The translations under genes were made by a program, and so were the position numbers. DNA of 64,000 bases from Comamonas thiooxydans (lineage in GTDB: Bacteria; Pseudomonadota; Gammaproteobacteria; Burkholderiales; Burkholderiaceae_C), in assembly GCF_002157685.2 (NCBI RefSeq), contig NZ_AP026738.1:1922001-1986000 (forward strand), given 5' to 3'. Positions 46,007-55,946 of this stretch are shown one piece after another; the stretch's first letter is position 1, and each line of letters opens with the position of its first letter. The notes under the pieces were generated by a model. The model was not told the origin of the DNA, ran no database searches, and was given only the letters and a program-made list of their open reading frames with translations.

Positions 46007-46041
46007 AAAGCCGGTGTCGCCAAAAGCGCGCCGGCTTTTTT
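46007..46041 (+). terminator. Terminator between the two leuA genes
   Basis: AAAGCCGG (46007-46014) and CCGGCTTT (46031-46038) with further T bases. It separates the two isopropylmalate synthase genes into different transcripts. Confidence 0.85.
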
Positions 46042-46102
46042 GTCGGCAATCCTCCAGTCAAAACAGGCGTCTACCGGCGCCATTACATAGAGAGTCCCCA
46101 CC

Positions 46103-47641
46103 ATGTCCGATCAGCTCATTATTTTTGACACCACCTTGCGTGACGGCGAGCAGTCGCCTGGCGCCTCCATGACGCGCGATGAAAAGCTGCGCATTGCACG
46201 CCAGCTGGAGCGCCTCAAGGTCGATGTGATCGAGGCGGGGTTTGCTGCGGCATCCAATGGCGACTTCGAGTCCATCCAGAGCATTGCGCGTGCTATCAAG
46301 GATTCCACGGTCTGCTCGCTCTCACGCGCCAACGACCGCGACATTGCGCGTGCGGCCGAGTCCTTGAAGGACGCCAACCGTGCTCGCATTCACACTTTCA
46401 TCGCCACCAGTCCGCTGCACATGGAGAAAAAGCTGCGCATGACACCCGAGCAGGTGCTGGAGCAGGCCAAGCAGGCGGTGCGCTTCGGGCGCAATCTCAT
46501 CGAAGACATCGAGTTCAGCGCGGAGGACGGCTATCGCAGCGAACCCGATTTTCTGGCGCGCGTGATCGAGGCCGTCATCAAGGAAGGTGCAACCACCATC
46601 AACGTGCCCGACACCGTGGGTTATGCGATTCCCGAGCTCTATGGCGAGTTCATTCGCAACTTGCGCGAGCGCGTTCCCAACAGCGACAAGGCCGTCTGGT
46701 CCGTGCATTGCCACAACGACCTGGGCATGGCGGTTGCCAATTCGCTGGCGGGCGTGAAGATCGGCGGCGCGCGCCAGATCGAATGCACCATCAACGGGCT
46801 GGGCGAGCGTGCGGGTAACTGCTCACTTGAAGAAGTGGTCATGGCTATCAAGACGCGCAAGGACTACTTTGGTCTCGATGTGAATATCGATACCCAGCAT
46901 ATCGTGGCCGCCAGCCGCCTAGTCAGCCAGACCACGGGCTTTGTGGTGCAGCCCAACAAGGCGGTGGTGGGGGCCAATGCCTTTGCTCATGCCTCCGGCA
47001 TTCATCAGGATGGCGTGCTCAAGGCGCGTGATACCTACGAAATCATGCGTGCCGAGGATGTGGGCTGGGCGGCCAACAAGATCGTGCTGGGCAAGCTCAG
47101 TGGTCGCAACGCCTTCAAGCAGCGTCTGCAGGAGCTGGGGGTGGAGCTGGATAGTGAAGCTGCCATCAACCAGGCCTTCACGCGCTTCAAGGAACTCGCG
47201 GATCGCAAGAGCGAAATCTTTGACGAGGACATTCTGGCGCTGGTGAATGCCGAAGGCGCGGAGCACCAGGACAATCAGTTTCAGTTTATTTCGCTGGCCC
47301 AGCAGAGCGAAACAGGTGAGCGCCCACATGCCAGCGTGGTCTTCAGCAATGCAGGCCGGGAAATCAAGGCCAGCTCCGAGGGCAATGGTCCAGTCGATGC
47401 CTCGTTCAAGGCCATCGAGTCCGAAGTCAAGAGCGGTGCCGAAATGGTGCTGTATTCCGTCAATGCCATCAGCGGTTCAACCGAGAGTCAGGGCGAGGTG
47501 ACGGTGCGCCTGCAACGCAGTGGTCGCGTCGTCAACGGAGTGGGTGCTGACCCCGACATTGTGGTCGCATCGGCCAAGGCTTATCTGAGCGCTTTGAACA
47601 AATTGCATAGCAATCAGGAAGTTGTTGCAGCACAAGGTTGA
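46103..47641 (+). CDS. leuA: 2-isopropylmalate synthase, short (E. coli-like, type 1) form
   Basis: The 512-residue product matches type 1 LeuA in length and motifs. It has [19 protein letters not shown] at the start, [18 protein letters not shown] in the barrel, [19 protein letters not shown], and [18 protein letters not shown] before the C-terminal regulatory domain. It is a second enzyme for the same step as the preceding gene, from a different subfamily. A related role, such as citramalate or homocitrate synthesis, cannot be excluded, but the motifs favour isopropylmalate. It has its own upstream terminator and downstream terminator. Confidence 0.92.
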   Translation: MSDQLIIFDTTLRDGEQSPGASMTRDEKLRIARQLERLKVDVIEAGFAAASNGDFESIQSIARAIKDSTVCSLSRANDRDIARAAESLKDANRARIHTFIATSPLHMEKKLRMTPEQVLEQAKQAVRFGRNLIEDIEFSAEDGYRSEPDFLARVIEAVIKEGATTINVPDTVGYAIPELYGEFIRNLRERVPNSDKAVWSVHCHNDLGMAVANSLAGVKIGGARQIECTINGLGERAGNCSLEEVVMAIKTRKDYFGLDVNIDTQHIVAASRLVSQTTGFVVQPNKAVVGANAFAHASGIHQDGVLKARDTYEIMRAEDVGWAANKIVLGKLSGRNAFKQRLQELGVELDSEAAINQAFTRFKELADRKSEIFDEDILALVNAEGAEHQDNQFQFISLAQQSETGERPHASVVFSNAGREIKASSEGNGPVDASFKAIESEVKSGAEMVLYSVNAISGSTESQGEVTVRLQRSGRVVNGVGADPDIVVASAKAYLSALNKLHSNQEVVAAQG

Positions 47642-47675
47642 CTGCTGGATTTATAATTTCACTCAGATTATCGAG

Positions 47676-47712
47676 AAGGTTGTGCAAGTGCTTGTCACTG
47701 CACAACTTTTTT
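47676..47712 (+). terminator. Terminator after the second leuA
   Basis: GTTGTGCAAGTG pairs with CACTGCACAAC (one bulged A), followed by a T-run. Confidence 0.8.
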
Positions 47713-47753
47713 GATTGAATTAAATCCTTACACCTTGTTGTCTGGAGTATCGC

Positions 47754-48968
47754 ATGCAGCTGCTGCGTCCATTTCGCCTTGCAAAACTCACCCAGGTGGT
47801 GTCTTTGGCTCTGTTGAGCTGCGCTCTGGCTGCCCCGGCAGCGCATGCGGCGGCGCCTAAGAAAGACTCCAAAAAGCCCGTGGCTGCTGCAGCTTCGGCT
47901 AAGAAAGCGGCCAAGGAGCCGGCTGGCAAGGTTCGTGCCGCAGCGCAGCCTAAAGGCGCAAAGGTCGCCAAAGGCAAGCCCGAAAAGGCGGACGCCAAGC
48001 TTGCAAGCAAGAAGGGCGGAAAGACTGCTCTAGCGGCCAAGGCCGAAAGAGAAGAGAAGACCGGCGGCAAGAAGCGTCTGGCCAGGGCAGGAGCTACCGG
48101 TGCTGCGGTTGCTGCGGCAGCAGCTGCCACGGCGGTCGAGCCTGCACGCCTGTCCTACGGGCAGATGGCGGGTCTTCACTCCGTCTCGGATCCCCTGGAT
48201 CTGCAAAGCAGCGTGGCTTATGTGATCGACCAGGACACGCATGAGGTGCTGCTGAGCAAGAACGATCAGGCCGTGCTGCCGATTGCCTCGCTGACCAAGC
48301 TCATGACCGGTCTGCTGATCTCCCAGGCCCGTCTGCCCATGGACGAGATGATCACCATCACGCAGGACGATGTGGATACCGAAAAGCACAGCAGCTCCCG
48401 TCTGCGTGTCGGCACCACCTTGACGCGCGCCGAGATGATGCATCTGGCGCTGATGTCCAGCGAGAACCGTGCTGCCCATGCCCTGGGACGCACTTATCCC
48501 GGCGGTCTGGCGCAGTTTGTGCAGCTGATGAACTCCAAGGCGCTGCAGCTGGGCATGAAGGACACGCGCTATGTGGAGCCCACCGGCCTGTCCAGCAGCA
48601 ACCAGTCCAGTGCGCGCGACCTGGCGCGCCTGGTGGCAGTGGCCCATGCGGATCCGCTGATGCGCGAATACTCCACATCGCCCGGTTATGAAGTGGCCGT
48701 CGGTCGCCGCACGCTGCAGTTCAACAACACCAACCGTCTGGTCAAGAGCGACAACTGGGATATCGGCCTGCAAAAGACCGGCTATATCTCCGAAGCCGGT
48801 CGCTGCCTTGTGATGCAAGCCCATGTGGCCGGCCGCAAGCTGATCATGGTGTTCCTGGACTCGGCGGGCAAGTTCAGCCGCCTGGCAGATGCCGAGCGTG
48901 TACGCCACTGGATGGAAAGCAAGGGCCCCACGGCCAGCAACACGATTGCCAGCCGTATCCGCGGTTGA
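47754..48968 (+). CDS. pbpG: D-alanyl-D-alanine endopeptidase / penicillin-binding protein 7 type
   Basis: This periplasmic serine peptidase cuts peptidoglycan cross-links. The 404-residue protein has a signal peptide ending near residue 33 (HAAAPKK). A Lys/Ala-rich low-complexity linker follows (about 34-115). The peptidase domain has the nucleophile motif SLTK at 179-182, SEN at 236-238 and KTG at 341-343. Absence of a C-terminal amphipathic anchor fits PBP7/8 rather than DacA. The basic linker could bind DNA or the negatively charged cell wall. Confidence 0.9.
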   Translation: MQLLRPFRLAKLTQVVSLALLSCALAAPAAHAAAPKKDSKKPVAAAASAKKAAKEPAGKVRAAAQPKGAKVAKGKPEKADAKLASKKGGKTALAAKAEREEKTGGKKRLARAGATGAAVAAAAAATAVEPARLSYGQMAGLHSVSDPLDLQSSVAYVIDQDTHEVLLSKNDQAVLPIASLTKLMTGLLISQARLPMDEMITITQDDVDTEKHSSSRLRVGTTLTRAEMMHLALMSSENRAAHALGRTYPGGLAQFVQLMNSKALQLGMKDTRYVEPTGLSSSNQSSARDLARLVAVAHADPLMREYSTSPGYEVAVGRRTLQFNNTNRLVKSDNWDIGLQKTGYISEAGRCLVMQAHVAGRKLIMVFLDSAGKFSRLADAERVRHWMESKGPTASNTIASRIRG

Positions 48969-48994
48969 GCCTGGCGAGGGCCAGGCCCGTCAAC

Positions 48995-49026
48995 AAAAAA
49001 TGCGCTACCTCGGTAGCGCTTTTTTA
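48995..49026. terminator. Terminator between the PBP7-type gene and the IclR gene
   Basis: GCGCTAC and GTAGCGC around CTCG, with A bases before and T bases after; usable by both convergent genes. Confidence 0.9.
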
Positions 49027-49107
49027 TTGGATCAATACCTGAAATGGCCTTCCAGCTCTTTTGCAGATTGCGAGATGAGCTCGCCCCTCTCATTGGAGCG
49101 AAGAGAT

Positions 49108-49941
49108 TCAGCCGTGCTGGCTGCGGCTATAGGGGTTGGCCGCTGCTTGAGCCGGCGCCGGGCGTGTGCCGCTGAAACCCAGCGCCACGGAAATTTCCTG
49201 CACCGTGGCCTGCAATCTGGGGGCCCAGCTCTCATCAAGGCGGTCTGCGGGGGCTGAGATGGACAGGCCTGCAATCAGCTTGCTCTGGTCGTCGTAAATG
49301 CCGGCTGCCATGCAACGCACGCCCAGCTCCAGCTCTTCGTTGTCGCGGGCAATACCGTATTGGCGTACCTTGGCCAGCTCATGTTCGAGGTCACCCAGCT
49401 GGGTGATGCTGAAATGGGTCTTGCCTGGCAGGCCGGTGCGCATGGCGTAGGCGCGCACCTGCTGGGAATCGTCGGCAGCCAGGAACAGCTTGCCGTTGGA
49501 GGTCAAGTGCAGAGGCGCGTGGCCACCGATGGCGCGTACCACCTGCATGCCGGAGCGTTCGCTGTAGGCGCGTTCCACATACACAATTTCGTCACCCTGA
49601 CGCACGGACAGGCTGATGGGCTGCTGAATCTGCTTGTAAAGCTGACGCATAGGGGTCAGCGCCACTTCACGCACGTTCAGCCGGGCCTTGACCAGGTTGC
49701 CCAGTTCCAGAAAGCGCATGCCCAGGCGGTAGCTGCCCGATTCGGGGCGATCCACAAAGCGGCCCAGTGCAAGGTCATTGAGTATGCGGTGCGTGGTCGA
49801 TGGATGCAGGCCCGTGCGTTCGCTGATCTCCTTCAAAGAAACCGCTTCCTCACGCGATGCCAGCACGTCGATCAACGTGAACATGCGTTCCAGAACCTGG
49901 ACGCTGGGCTTTGCGGAGGCCGATAGGTCGTCTTTTTTCAT
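49108..49941 (-). CDS. IclR-family transcriptional regulator
   Basis: The 277-residue protein has the IclR winged helix at about residues 14-75 (LKEISERTGLHPSTTHRILNDLALGRFV). The effector domain follows, with GGHAPLHLTSNGKLFLA and ELGVRCMAAGIYDDQSKLIAGLSIS. IclR regulators usually control catabolic operons next to them. Here the neighbours are housekeeping genes, so it may act at a distance. Effector unknown. Confidence 0.92.
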   Translation of the reverse strand: MKKDDLSASAKPSVQVLERMFTLIDVLASREEAVSLKEISERTGLHPSTTHRILNDLALGRFVDRPESGSYRLGMRFLELGNLVKARLNVREVALTPMRQLYKQIQQPISLSVRQGDEIVYVERAYSERSGMQVVRAIGGHAPLHLTSNGKLFLAADDSQQVRAYAMRTGLPGKTHFSITQLGDLEHELAKVRQYGIARDNEELELGVRCMAAGIYDDQSKLIAGLSISAPADRLDESWAPRLQATVQEISVALGFSGTRPAPAQAAANPYSRSQHG

Positions 49942-50039
49942 GCGTTGGAGATACTTTGCGGGATGAGGGCATTCTAGCGGTGCTGCAGCCGTGCAGCCAT
50001 GTCATCCGCTCATATATCCATGTGCTGTTTTTTGCAGCG

Positions 50040-50810
50040 TCACTCTTCAATTTGCGAGCGCACAATGCTTTGCCTGTCTATGCGTTGCCATAGCTCGCCC
50101 TGGCGAATCTCATGTGGCAAAAAGCTGGCCTTGTAGCGCATCTTCTGGCTCTCGGAGATCCAGTAACCAAGATAGACATAAGGCAGGTTCATGGCTTTCG
50201 CTTGCTGAATTTGCCACAGCACATTGAAGGTGCCGTAGCTGGCGTGGTCTTCCGGATCGTAGAAGGTGTAGACCGCCGACAGCCCGTCCTCCAGTACGTC
50301 CAGAATGGAGAGCATTTTGAGTGTGCCGGGCTGACCGTTTGTGCCCGGCTCGCGGAACTCGACCAATCGTGAGTTGACTCTGCTTTGCAGCAGAAACTGC
50401 GTGTACTGGTCCACGCTGTCGTTGTCCATGCCGCCGCCGCTATGGCGGTGCTGCTGGTAGCGTAGGTAGAGCTGGTAGTGTTCGTCGGAGTAGTGTAGGC
50501 GCTGAATGGATGCGACCAGTTGCCCATGCTGTTTTGCAGCGCGCCGCTGGCTGCGGCTGGGGCGAAACTCCTGGGCCAGAATTCGCAGGGGAACGCAGGC
50601 CTTGCAGCCATCGCAATAGGGGCGATAGGTGAACATGCCGCTGCGCCTGAAGCCCAGCGTGACCAGTTCCGAATAGGTGGTGTTCTGAATCAGGTGACTG
50701 GGTGTGGCGACCTGAGAGCGTGCCAGCCGGCCCGGCAGATAGCTGCAGGGATAGGCTGCCGTGGCATAGAACTGCAGGGCATGTAGCGGGAGGTCGTTCG
50801 GGTGCGTCAT
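50040..50810 (-). CDS. bpt: Aspartate/glutamate leucyltransferase
   Basis: Bpt attaches leucine from Leu-tRNA to proteins with N-terminal Asp or Glu, making them N-end-rule substrates for ClpS/ClpAP. The 256-residue protein has the ATE-family cysteines and fold: [29 protein letters not shown], and [19 protein letters not shown]. It resembles arginyl transferases in sequence but the bacterial bpt type transfers leucine. aat lies 28 bp upstream on the same strand. Confidence 0.93.
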   Translation of the reverse strand: MTHPNDLPLHALQFYATAAYPCSYLPGRLARSQVATPSHLIQNTTYSELVTLGFRRSGMFTYRPYCDGCKACVPLRILAQEFRPSRSQRRAAKQHGQLVASIQRLHYSDEHYQLYLRYQQHRHSGGGMDNDSVDQYTQFLLQSRVNSRLVEFREPGTNGQPGTLKMLSILDVLEDGLSAVYTFYDPEDHASYGTFNVLWQIQQAKAMNLPYVYLGYWISESQKMRYKASFLPHEIRQGELWQRIDRQSIVRSQIEE

Positions 50811-50838
50811 GATCGGACTCGGCTGCAGATGCGGTGCG

Positions 50839-51588
50839 TCAAGCCTCAGTATGGCTCAGCAACTGTTCCCAGTATATGGGGCTGAATTGCCACTGCATAT
50901 CGAGGAGCTGGGCCTGGGCTTGAACGGTCCGGGCGAACTGCGCTCTTGTGACTTCTCGAGCGCCCATGAAAGATAGATGGGCGGTGGCCTGCTGGCAGTC
51001 GATTTGTGGAACCTGATGAGCCCTGCACAGGGCCACCAGTGCCGACAGCGCAATCTTGGAGGCGTCGGTCTGCAGTGCGAACATGGATTCGCCAAAAACC
51101 GCTCTGCCCAGCGCCACGCAGTAGAGGCCGCCAACCAGCTGGCCATCAATCCAGGTTTCCACGCTATGTGCAGCGCCTTGCTGATGCAGCTCGGTATAGG
51201 CATCAACGATGCTTTGCACAATCCACGTACCATTCTGTCCATCGCGCGGGGTCTGGGCGCAATGCTGCATCACCGTGGCAAAAGCGCTGTCGATGCGAAT
51301 TTCACAGCGCGGATCATTGCGAAATTTCTGCAGTTTTTTGCGCAGGCTGCGGTGCAGGCGAAACTCGTCGGGATGCAGGGCCATGCGCGGGTTGGGAGAC
51401 CACCAGAGAACAGGTTGTCCCTCGCTGAACCACGGGAAAATACCTTGGCTGTAAGCAGCGCGAAGACGTGCTGCATCCAGCGTATTGCCGGCGGCGAGCA
51501 ACCCGGGAATGGGGTCCCGTTCCCCCCAGGTCTGATCGATGGGGGGGAATTCTTGTTCGGGCTGCAGCCAGGGCAGGGAGTGCGTCAT
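50839..51588 (-). CDS. aat: Leucyl/phenylalanyl-tRNA-protein transferase
   Basis: Aat adds Leu or Phe to proteins with N-terminal Lys or Arg. The 249-residue protein has the family motifs [43 protein letters not shown] and the GESMF segment. With bpt just downstream it forms the two-enzyme N-end-rule branch, so substrates with basic and acidic N-termini both become leucylated. Confidence 0.96.
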   Translation of the reverse strand: MTHSLPWLQPEQEFPPIDQTWGERDPIPGLLAAGNTLDAARLRAAYSQGIFPWFSEGQPVLWWSPNPRMALHPDEFRLHRSLRKKLQKFRNDPRCEIRIDSAFATVMQHCAQTPRDGQNGTWIVQSIVDAYTELHQQGAAHSVETWIDGQLVGGLYCVALGRAVFGESMFALQTDASKIALSALVALCRAHQVPQIDCQQATAHLSFMGAREVTRAQFARTVQAQAQLLDMQWQFSPIYWEQLLSHTEA

Positions 51589-51698
51589 TGGCAGTGGGAG
51601 TGGATGGACTGCCCTTAGTCTTGCACAGACTGAAGCGGTTTTGAGTGTCGCGGCAGACGAAGGGGGCTGGCGTAATCCCGCTGTTGGAGGCGGAAATG

Positions 51699-51728
51699 AA
51701 AAAAGGCTTCCACAGGGAAGCCTTTTTG
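51699..51728. terminator. Terminator downstream of efp
   Basis: AAAAAGGCTTCC and GGAAGCCTTTTT around a short loop. On the minus strand it lies 32 bp after the efp stop and separates efp from aat. Confidence 0.9.
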
Positions 51729-51759
51729 CCGGGGAGCAGCTGCGGCAGCTGCCGCCACA

Positions 51760-52314
51760 TTACACGCGCTTGCGGTATTCGCCGGTGCGGGTGTCGATTT
51801 CGATCTTGTCTTCTTGAGACACGAACAGGGGCACTGCCACTTCGAAGCCGGTGGCGATCTTGGCGGGCTTCAGAACCTTGCCGGAGGTATCGCCCTTGAC
51901 GGCGGGCTCGGTCCAGGTGATTTCACGAACGATGGTGGTGGGCAGTTCGACGGAGATGGCCTTGCCGTCGTAGAACACCACTTCGGCAGTCATGCCGTCT
52001 TCCAGGTAGTTCAGTGCGTCAGCCATGTTTTCGGCTTCGACTTCGTACTGGTTGAACTCTTCGTCCATCCACACGTACATGGGGTCGGCGAAGTAGGAGT
52101 AGGTGCAATCCTTCTTGTCCAGGATCACGTTGTCGATCTTGTCGTCGGCCTTGAACACGTTTTCCGTGCCGAAGTTGCCGATCAGGCTCTTGAGCTTCAT
52201 GCGCACGGTAGCAGCGCCACGGCCGCCACGAGCGTATTCGGTCTTCAGAACGATCATGGGGTCCTTGCCGAACATGATCACATTGCCTGCGCGGATTTCT
52301 TGAGCGATTTTCAT
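51760..52314 (-). CDS. efp: Elongation factor P
   Basis: EF-P relieves ribosome stalling at proline runs. The 184-residue protein has the three-domain layout. At the tip of domain I it has R32 (ARGGRGAAT), not the lysine of the E. coli type. Arg32 is the residue rhamnosylated by EarP in this subgroup, and earP lies directly upstream on the same strand. The end region [11 protein letters not shown] is typical. Confidence 0.97.
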   Translation of the reverse strand: MKIAQEIRAGNVIMFGKDPMIVLKTEYARGGRGAATVRMKLKSLIGNFGTENVFKADDKIDNVILDKKDCTYSYFADPMYVWMDEEFNQYEVEAENMADALNYLEDGMTAEVVFYDGKAISVELPTTIVREITWTEPAVKGDTSGKVLKPAKIATGFEVAVPLFVSQEDKIEIDTRTGEYRKRV

Positions 52315-52508
52315 GGCTTGCTTGCGTTTGAAAGGTTGGAGCCGCTCTACACGGCAGGCAAGCTGTTCGCAATGGTCGCTGGAGAAAGCAACGCATCAAA
52401 GGTGCGGCGGCGGGGCCTGCCGCATGTACCGCGGCGGGGCGCGACCCCGAAAGCAAGATCGCTCGGCATACCGGCTGCGACTGCCCTCAGAGAGGCAAAA
52501 CGTGGATT

Positions 52509-53630
52509 TTAGCTTTTTTCGGCGACAAAAGCTTGAAGCTGCGCAATCAGTTCGGTTTGTTCCATCAATCTGGCGCGTGCAGCCCTGATGCAGTAGGCCC
52601 ATTCGTCCAGCATTTGCCGATCGAGCAAAGGCAATGTTTGCGGTGCGGTCATGCCGTTCCAGGTGTGGTGAAAGCGCCTGAGGCTGTCCGGGGCCTGGAG
52701 CCAGTCGAGAAAGGCATTCAGCTTGTCGTGATGGGCGTTGTCATGCTGGGGGTAGATCTGCCAGACCATGGGCTGGCCCGCCCAGAGCGCGCGGACCAGG
52801 GAATCCTCGCCACGCACCAGATTCAGGTCGCAAGCCCAGAGCATTTCGTCGAACCGGGCCTGAGGGCGGGCTGGCAGATAGACCGGCTGCATCGGCTGCG
52901 CTTGGGGCAGCGCCTGCACGGCAGTCGTGGCGCGTCCGGGGGTGACCAGCAGCCTGGCGTTGAGAGCCTGCTTGTCCGAGAGCTGGGCAAGCAACTGGGG
53001 CAGGGCGGCAGGCTCGTAGCAAAACAGCGAGACGGCGCATTCGTCATGCTGAATGCCTTCTGCGCGGCGCCACGAGTCACGTTGGGCCATGAAGGTCTGC
53101 TGGCGCTGGGCCAGGTTCTGCTCGCGTACCAGCGAGCCGGTGGCTGCCGTGAAGCCGGGGTAGAAGAACCAGCGTGTCAGCCCGGCAGCGGGGCCGCTCA
53201 TGATGCGTGAGGGCAGGCGATGGCAGCGCTCCACATAGTCCTCGGCCGAGAGATATTCGAGGTTGATCCAGACAGCAGGCTTGCTCTTCGACGCCTTGTC
53301 TGCAATGGCGCTCACGAATGCCACGGGAATCTCGCAGCCGAAGGCCTCGATGACCACGTCGCCAACCGATGCAGGCACATCCGCGGCTTGCGCGGGCCAG
53401 GCATGCACGCTCAGGCCCGGCGGCCAGGGCTGGGGCGCCATCCATTGCAGTGCGCTGGCATCGTCCATCCACAGGCGTACCTGCTGGCCGCGTGCGGCCA
53501 GTTCTGCGGCCGTGCGCCAGCACACTCCCACGTCGCCAAAATTGTCTATGACCTGGCAGAAGATGTCCCAGCACAGCGACGGATGTTGTGGCGTGCTGGC
53601 GGATACGGGTAAAGGTGCGAAATCGGGCAT
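52509..53630 (-). CDS. earP: EF-P arginine rhamnosyltransferase EarP
   Basis: EarP moves rhamnose from dTDP-rhamnose to Arg32 of EF-P. The 373-residue protein has the GT-B fold marks of the family: the NFGDVGVCWRTA motif with D33 near the N-terminus, WINLEYLSAEDYVERCHRLPS, and the nucleotide-sugar segment LNLVRGEDSLVRALWAGQPMVWQIY, followed by QHDNAHHDKL. Its place 194 bp upstream of efp, with matching Arg32 in EF-P, makes the assignment firm. LysR lies just upstream. Confidence 0.95.
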   Translation of the reverse strand: MPDFAPLPVSASTPQHPSLCWDIFCQVIDNFGDVGVCWRTAAELAARGQQVRLWMDDASALQWMAPQPWPPGLSVHAWPAQAADVPASVGDVVIEAFGCEIPVAFVSAIADKASKSKPAVWINLEYLSAEDYVERCHRLPSRIMSGPAAGLTRWFFYPGFTAATGSLVREQNLAQRQQTFMAQRDSWRRAEGIQHDECAVSLFCYEPAALPQLLAQLSDKQALNARLLVTPGRATTAVQALPQAQPMQPVYLPARPQARFDEMLWACDLNLVRGEDSLVRALWAGQPMVWQIYPQHDNAHHDKLNAFLDWLQAPDSLRRFHHTWNGMTAPQTLPLLDRQMLDEWAYCIRAARARLMEQTELIAQLQAFVAEKS

Positions 53631-53634
53631 GGCT

Positions 53635-54549
53635 TCAGTCTTGATGGGTGGGGGCGCTCTGGCACAGGTGCTCGACCAGCAGTTGTGCGACGGGCGAGAG
53701 TGCGTCCTGGGAGCGTACGCAGAGCATGAGCTGGCGCTCGGCCCAGACTTCGTCCAGGCGGATGCAGCGCAAGGGCAGGGCGCCCATGTAGATATGGGCG
53801 CTGCCTTCGGGAAGAATGCCGACGCCCAGGCCGGCGGCCACCATCAGGCACAGGGCGTCATAGCCGGTCACCTTCATGCGCAGGCGCGGCTGCAGGCCCT
53901 GGTCGGCGGCAGAGCGGGTGATCAGATGGTTGAGCGCACTGTCGGCATGCATGCCGATCAGATCATGCTCGAGGACTTGTTCCAGGCGCAGTCTGTGCTC
54001 GCCGGCCAGCGGATGGGATCGGGGCATGACCACGGCCAGCCGGTCCCGGCGATAGGGACGCAGGCTGATCTTGCTGCCGTAGCTGCCGTTGTTGAGCAGG
54101 CCGATATCGGCCTCGTTGTCGGCCACGGCGCGCGCGATATCGGTGCTCACGCGTTCCTGAAGCCGCACGTCCACCAACGGGTGCCGGCTCAGAAAGCTCT
54201 GCAGCTGGGCCGGCAGAAACTGGGTGATGCTGGAAATATTGGCCATCACGCGCACATGACCGCGCAGGCCTTGCTCGCCGCCCTGGGCGTAGTCCTTCAT
54301 CTGCGTGGCGATGCCGTCCAGCTCGTTGAGCACGCCGCGCGCCATGTTCAGCAGGGCGTAGGCGGCGGCCGTAGGCTGGCTGCCACGGTTGCTGCGTGTG
54401 AACAGCTCCAGCTGCAACTGGCCTTCCAGCTCGGCCAGGCGGCGGCTGGCGGCCGAGGGCGCAATGTGCTCGCGTGCCGCGGCACGCGCGATGGCGTTCT
54501 CTTCCATCACGGCCACAAACAGGCGCAGGGTGATCGGGTCCAGTTTCAT
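53635..54549 (-). CDS. LysR-family transcriptional regulator
   Basis: From ATG 54549 the protein has 304 residues with the LysR helix-turn-helix at about 5-60 (NAIARAAAREHIAPSAASRRLAELE) and the periplasmic-binding-like effector domain after it. It is divergent from the CoA-transferase gene (start 54714), so it most likely controls that catabolic unit and itself. The effector is probably an intermediate or substrate of that pathway. Confidence 0.92.
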   Translation of the reverse strand: MKLDPITLRLFVAVMEENAIARAAAREHIAPSAASRRLAELEGQLQLELFTRSNRGSQPTAAAYALLNMARGVLNELDGIATQMKDYAQGGEQGLRGHVRVMANISSITQFLPAQLQSFLSRHPLVDVRLQERVSTDIARAVADNEADIGLLNNGSYGSKISLRPYRRDRLAVVMPRSHPLAGEHRLRLEQVLEHDLIGMHADSALNHLITRSAADQGLQPRLRMKVTGYDALCLMVAAGLGVGILPEGSAHIYMGALPLRCIRLDEVWAERQLMLCVRSQDALSPVAQLLVEHLCQSAPTHQD

Positions 54550-54713
54550 GAGGACTGCATTATCCCGCCTGGCTATGCCCAAATGCGATGGCAGCTTCGC
54601 ATTTCAGCGTTTTGCAGGACTGCTCTTCAAGGGCAAGATGATTGAAAAGCCGCTTTGCCTGGCGTTGGTCAACGCAAAGCGGCACAGCAAGAAGGCCATC
54701 AAGAGACAAACGG

Positions 54714-55946
54714 ATGACGACGATGAATATCCAAGACCCCGCCACGCAGACCGCCACGCCGCGCGCGCTGGAAGGGGTGAAAGTGGTGGAAATGGGCCAG
54801 CTGATTGCCGGCCCCTTCTGTGGCAAGACCCTGGGCGAGTTTGGTGCCGATGTCATCAAGATCGAGGCGCCCGGTGCCGGCGACCCGCTGCGCAACTGGC
54901 GCCTGATCAAGGAAGGCACCTCCGTCTGGTGGCAGGTGCAGTCGCGCAACAAGCGCTCGGTCGCTCTTGATCTGCGCCAGAAGCAAGCCCAGGAAGTTGC
55001 CCGCAAGTTGATTGCCGAGGCCGATGTGCTGGTCGAGAACTTTAGACCCGGCACGCTGGAAGGCTGGGGCATGTCGCCCGAGGAGTTGCACGCCATCAAT
55101 CCCGGTCTGGTGATTCTGCGCATCTCTGGCTACGGCCAGACCGGCCCTTATCGCGATCTGCCGGGCTTCGGCGTGATCGGCGAAGCCATGGGCGGGCTGC
55201 GCCACCTGACGGCCGAGCCGGGCCGGGTGCCGGTGCGCGTGGGCGTGTCGATCGGCGATACGCTGGCGGCCCTGCACGGCGTGATCGGTGTGATGATGGC
55301 CCTGTACCACCGCAAGGTGAACGGCGGTCCCGGCCAGGTGATCGACGTGGCCCTGCATGAAGCCGTGTTCAACATCATGGAAAGTCTGATCCCCGAGTAC
55401 AGCGCCTTTGGCGCCGTGCGCGAGGCCGCCGGCAGTGCGCTGCCGGGCATTGCGCCCTCGAATGCCTACCCCTGTCAGGATGGCTGGGTGCTGGTGGCGG
55501 GCAATGGCGACTCCATCTTCAAGCGACTCATGACGGCCATCGGCCGCCAGGATCTGGCCGATGCGCCCGATCTGGCCGACAACGCGGGCCGCGTCCAGCG
55601 CGTGGCCGAGATCGATGCCGCGATTGGCGCCTGGACGCAGGCACGCAGCGTGCAGACGGTGATGGACGAGCTGGGCGCGGCACGCGTGCCGGCCGGCAAG
55701 GTCTACACGGCCAAGGATATTGCCGAAGATCCGCATTACCAGGCGCGCGAGATGATCCTGACCCAGCGCACCCGCGATGGTTTCGAGCTCCAGGTGCCCG
55801 GCGTGGTGCCCAAGCTTTCGCTGACGCCGGGCACGGTGCGCAGCAGCGCCCCCCATGTGGGCGACGACACCGATGCCGTGCTGGCCGAGATCGGCCTGAG
55901 CGCCGAGCAGATCGCGCAGTTGCGCGCCAAGGGGATTGTCCAATGA
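54714..55946 (+). CDS. CaiB/BaiF-family (family III) CoA-transferase
   Basis: The 410-residue protein is a family III CoA-transferase. It has LEGVKVVEMGQLIAGPFC near the start, GADVIKIEAPGAGDPLRNW, the catalytic-aspartate region around ENFRPGTLEGWGMSPEEL, and SGYGQTGPYRDLPGFGVIGEAMGG. Such enzymes activate a carboxylic acid by moving CoA from another acyl-CoA. The HMG-CoA-lyase gene overlaps its stop codon, so the product is likely a 3-hydroxy-3-methyl or related dicarboxylyl-CoA that the lyase then splits. ATG 54723 is an alternative start. Confidence 0.92.
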   Translation: MTTMNIQDPATQTATPRALEGVKVVEMGQLIAGPFCGKTLGEFGADVIKIEAPGAGDPLRNWRLIKEGTSVWWQVQSRNKRSVALDLRQKQAQEVARKLIAEADVLVENFRPGTLEGWGMSPEELHAINPGLVILRISGYGQTGPYRDLPGFGVIGEAMGGLRHLTAEPGRVPVRVGVSIGDTLAALHGVIGVMMALYHRKVNGGPGQVIDVALHEAVFNIMESLIPEYSAFGAVREAAGSALPGIAPSNAYPCQDGWVLVAGNGDSIFKRLMTAIGRQDLADAPDLADNAGRVQRVAEIDAAIGAWTQARSVQTVMDELGAARVPAGKVYTAKDIAEDPHYQAREMILTQRTRDGFELQVPGVVPKLSLTPGTVRSSAPHVGDDTDAVLAEIGLSAEQIAQLRAKGIVQ

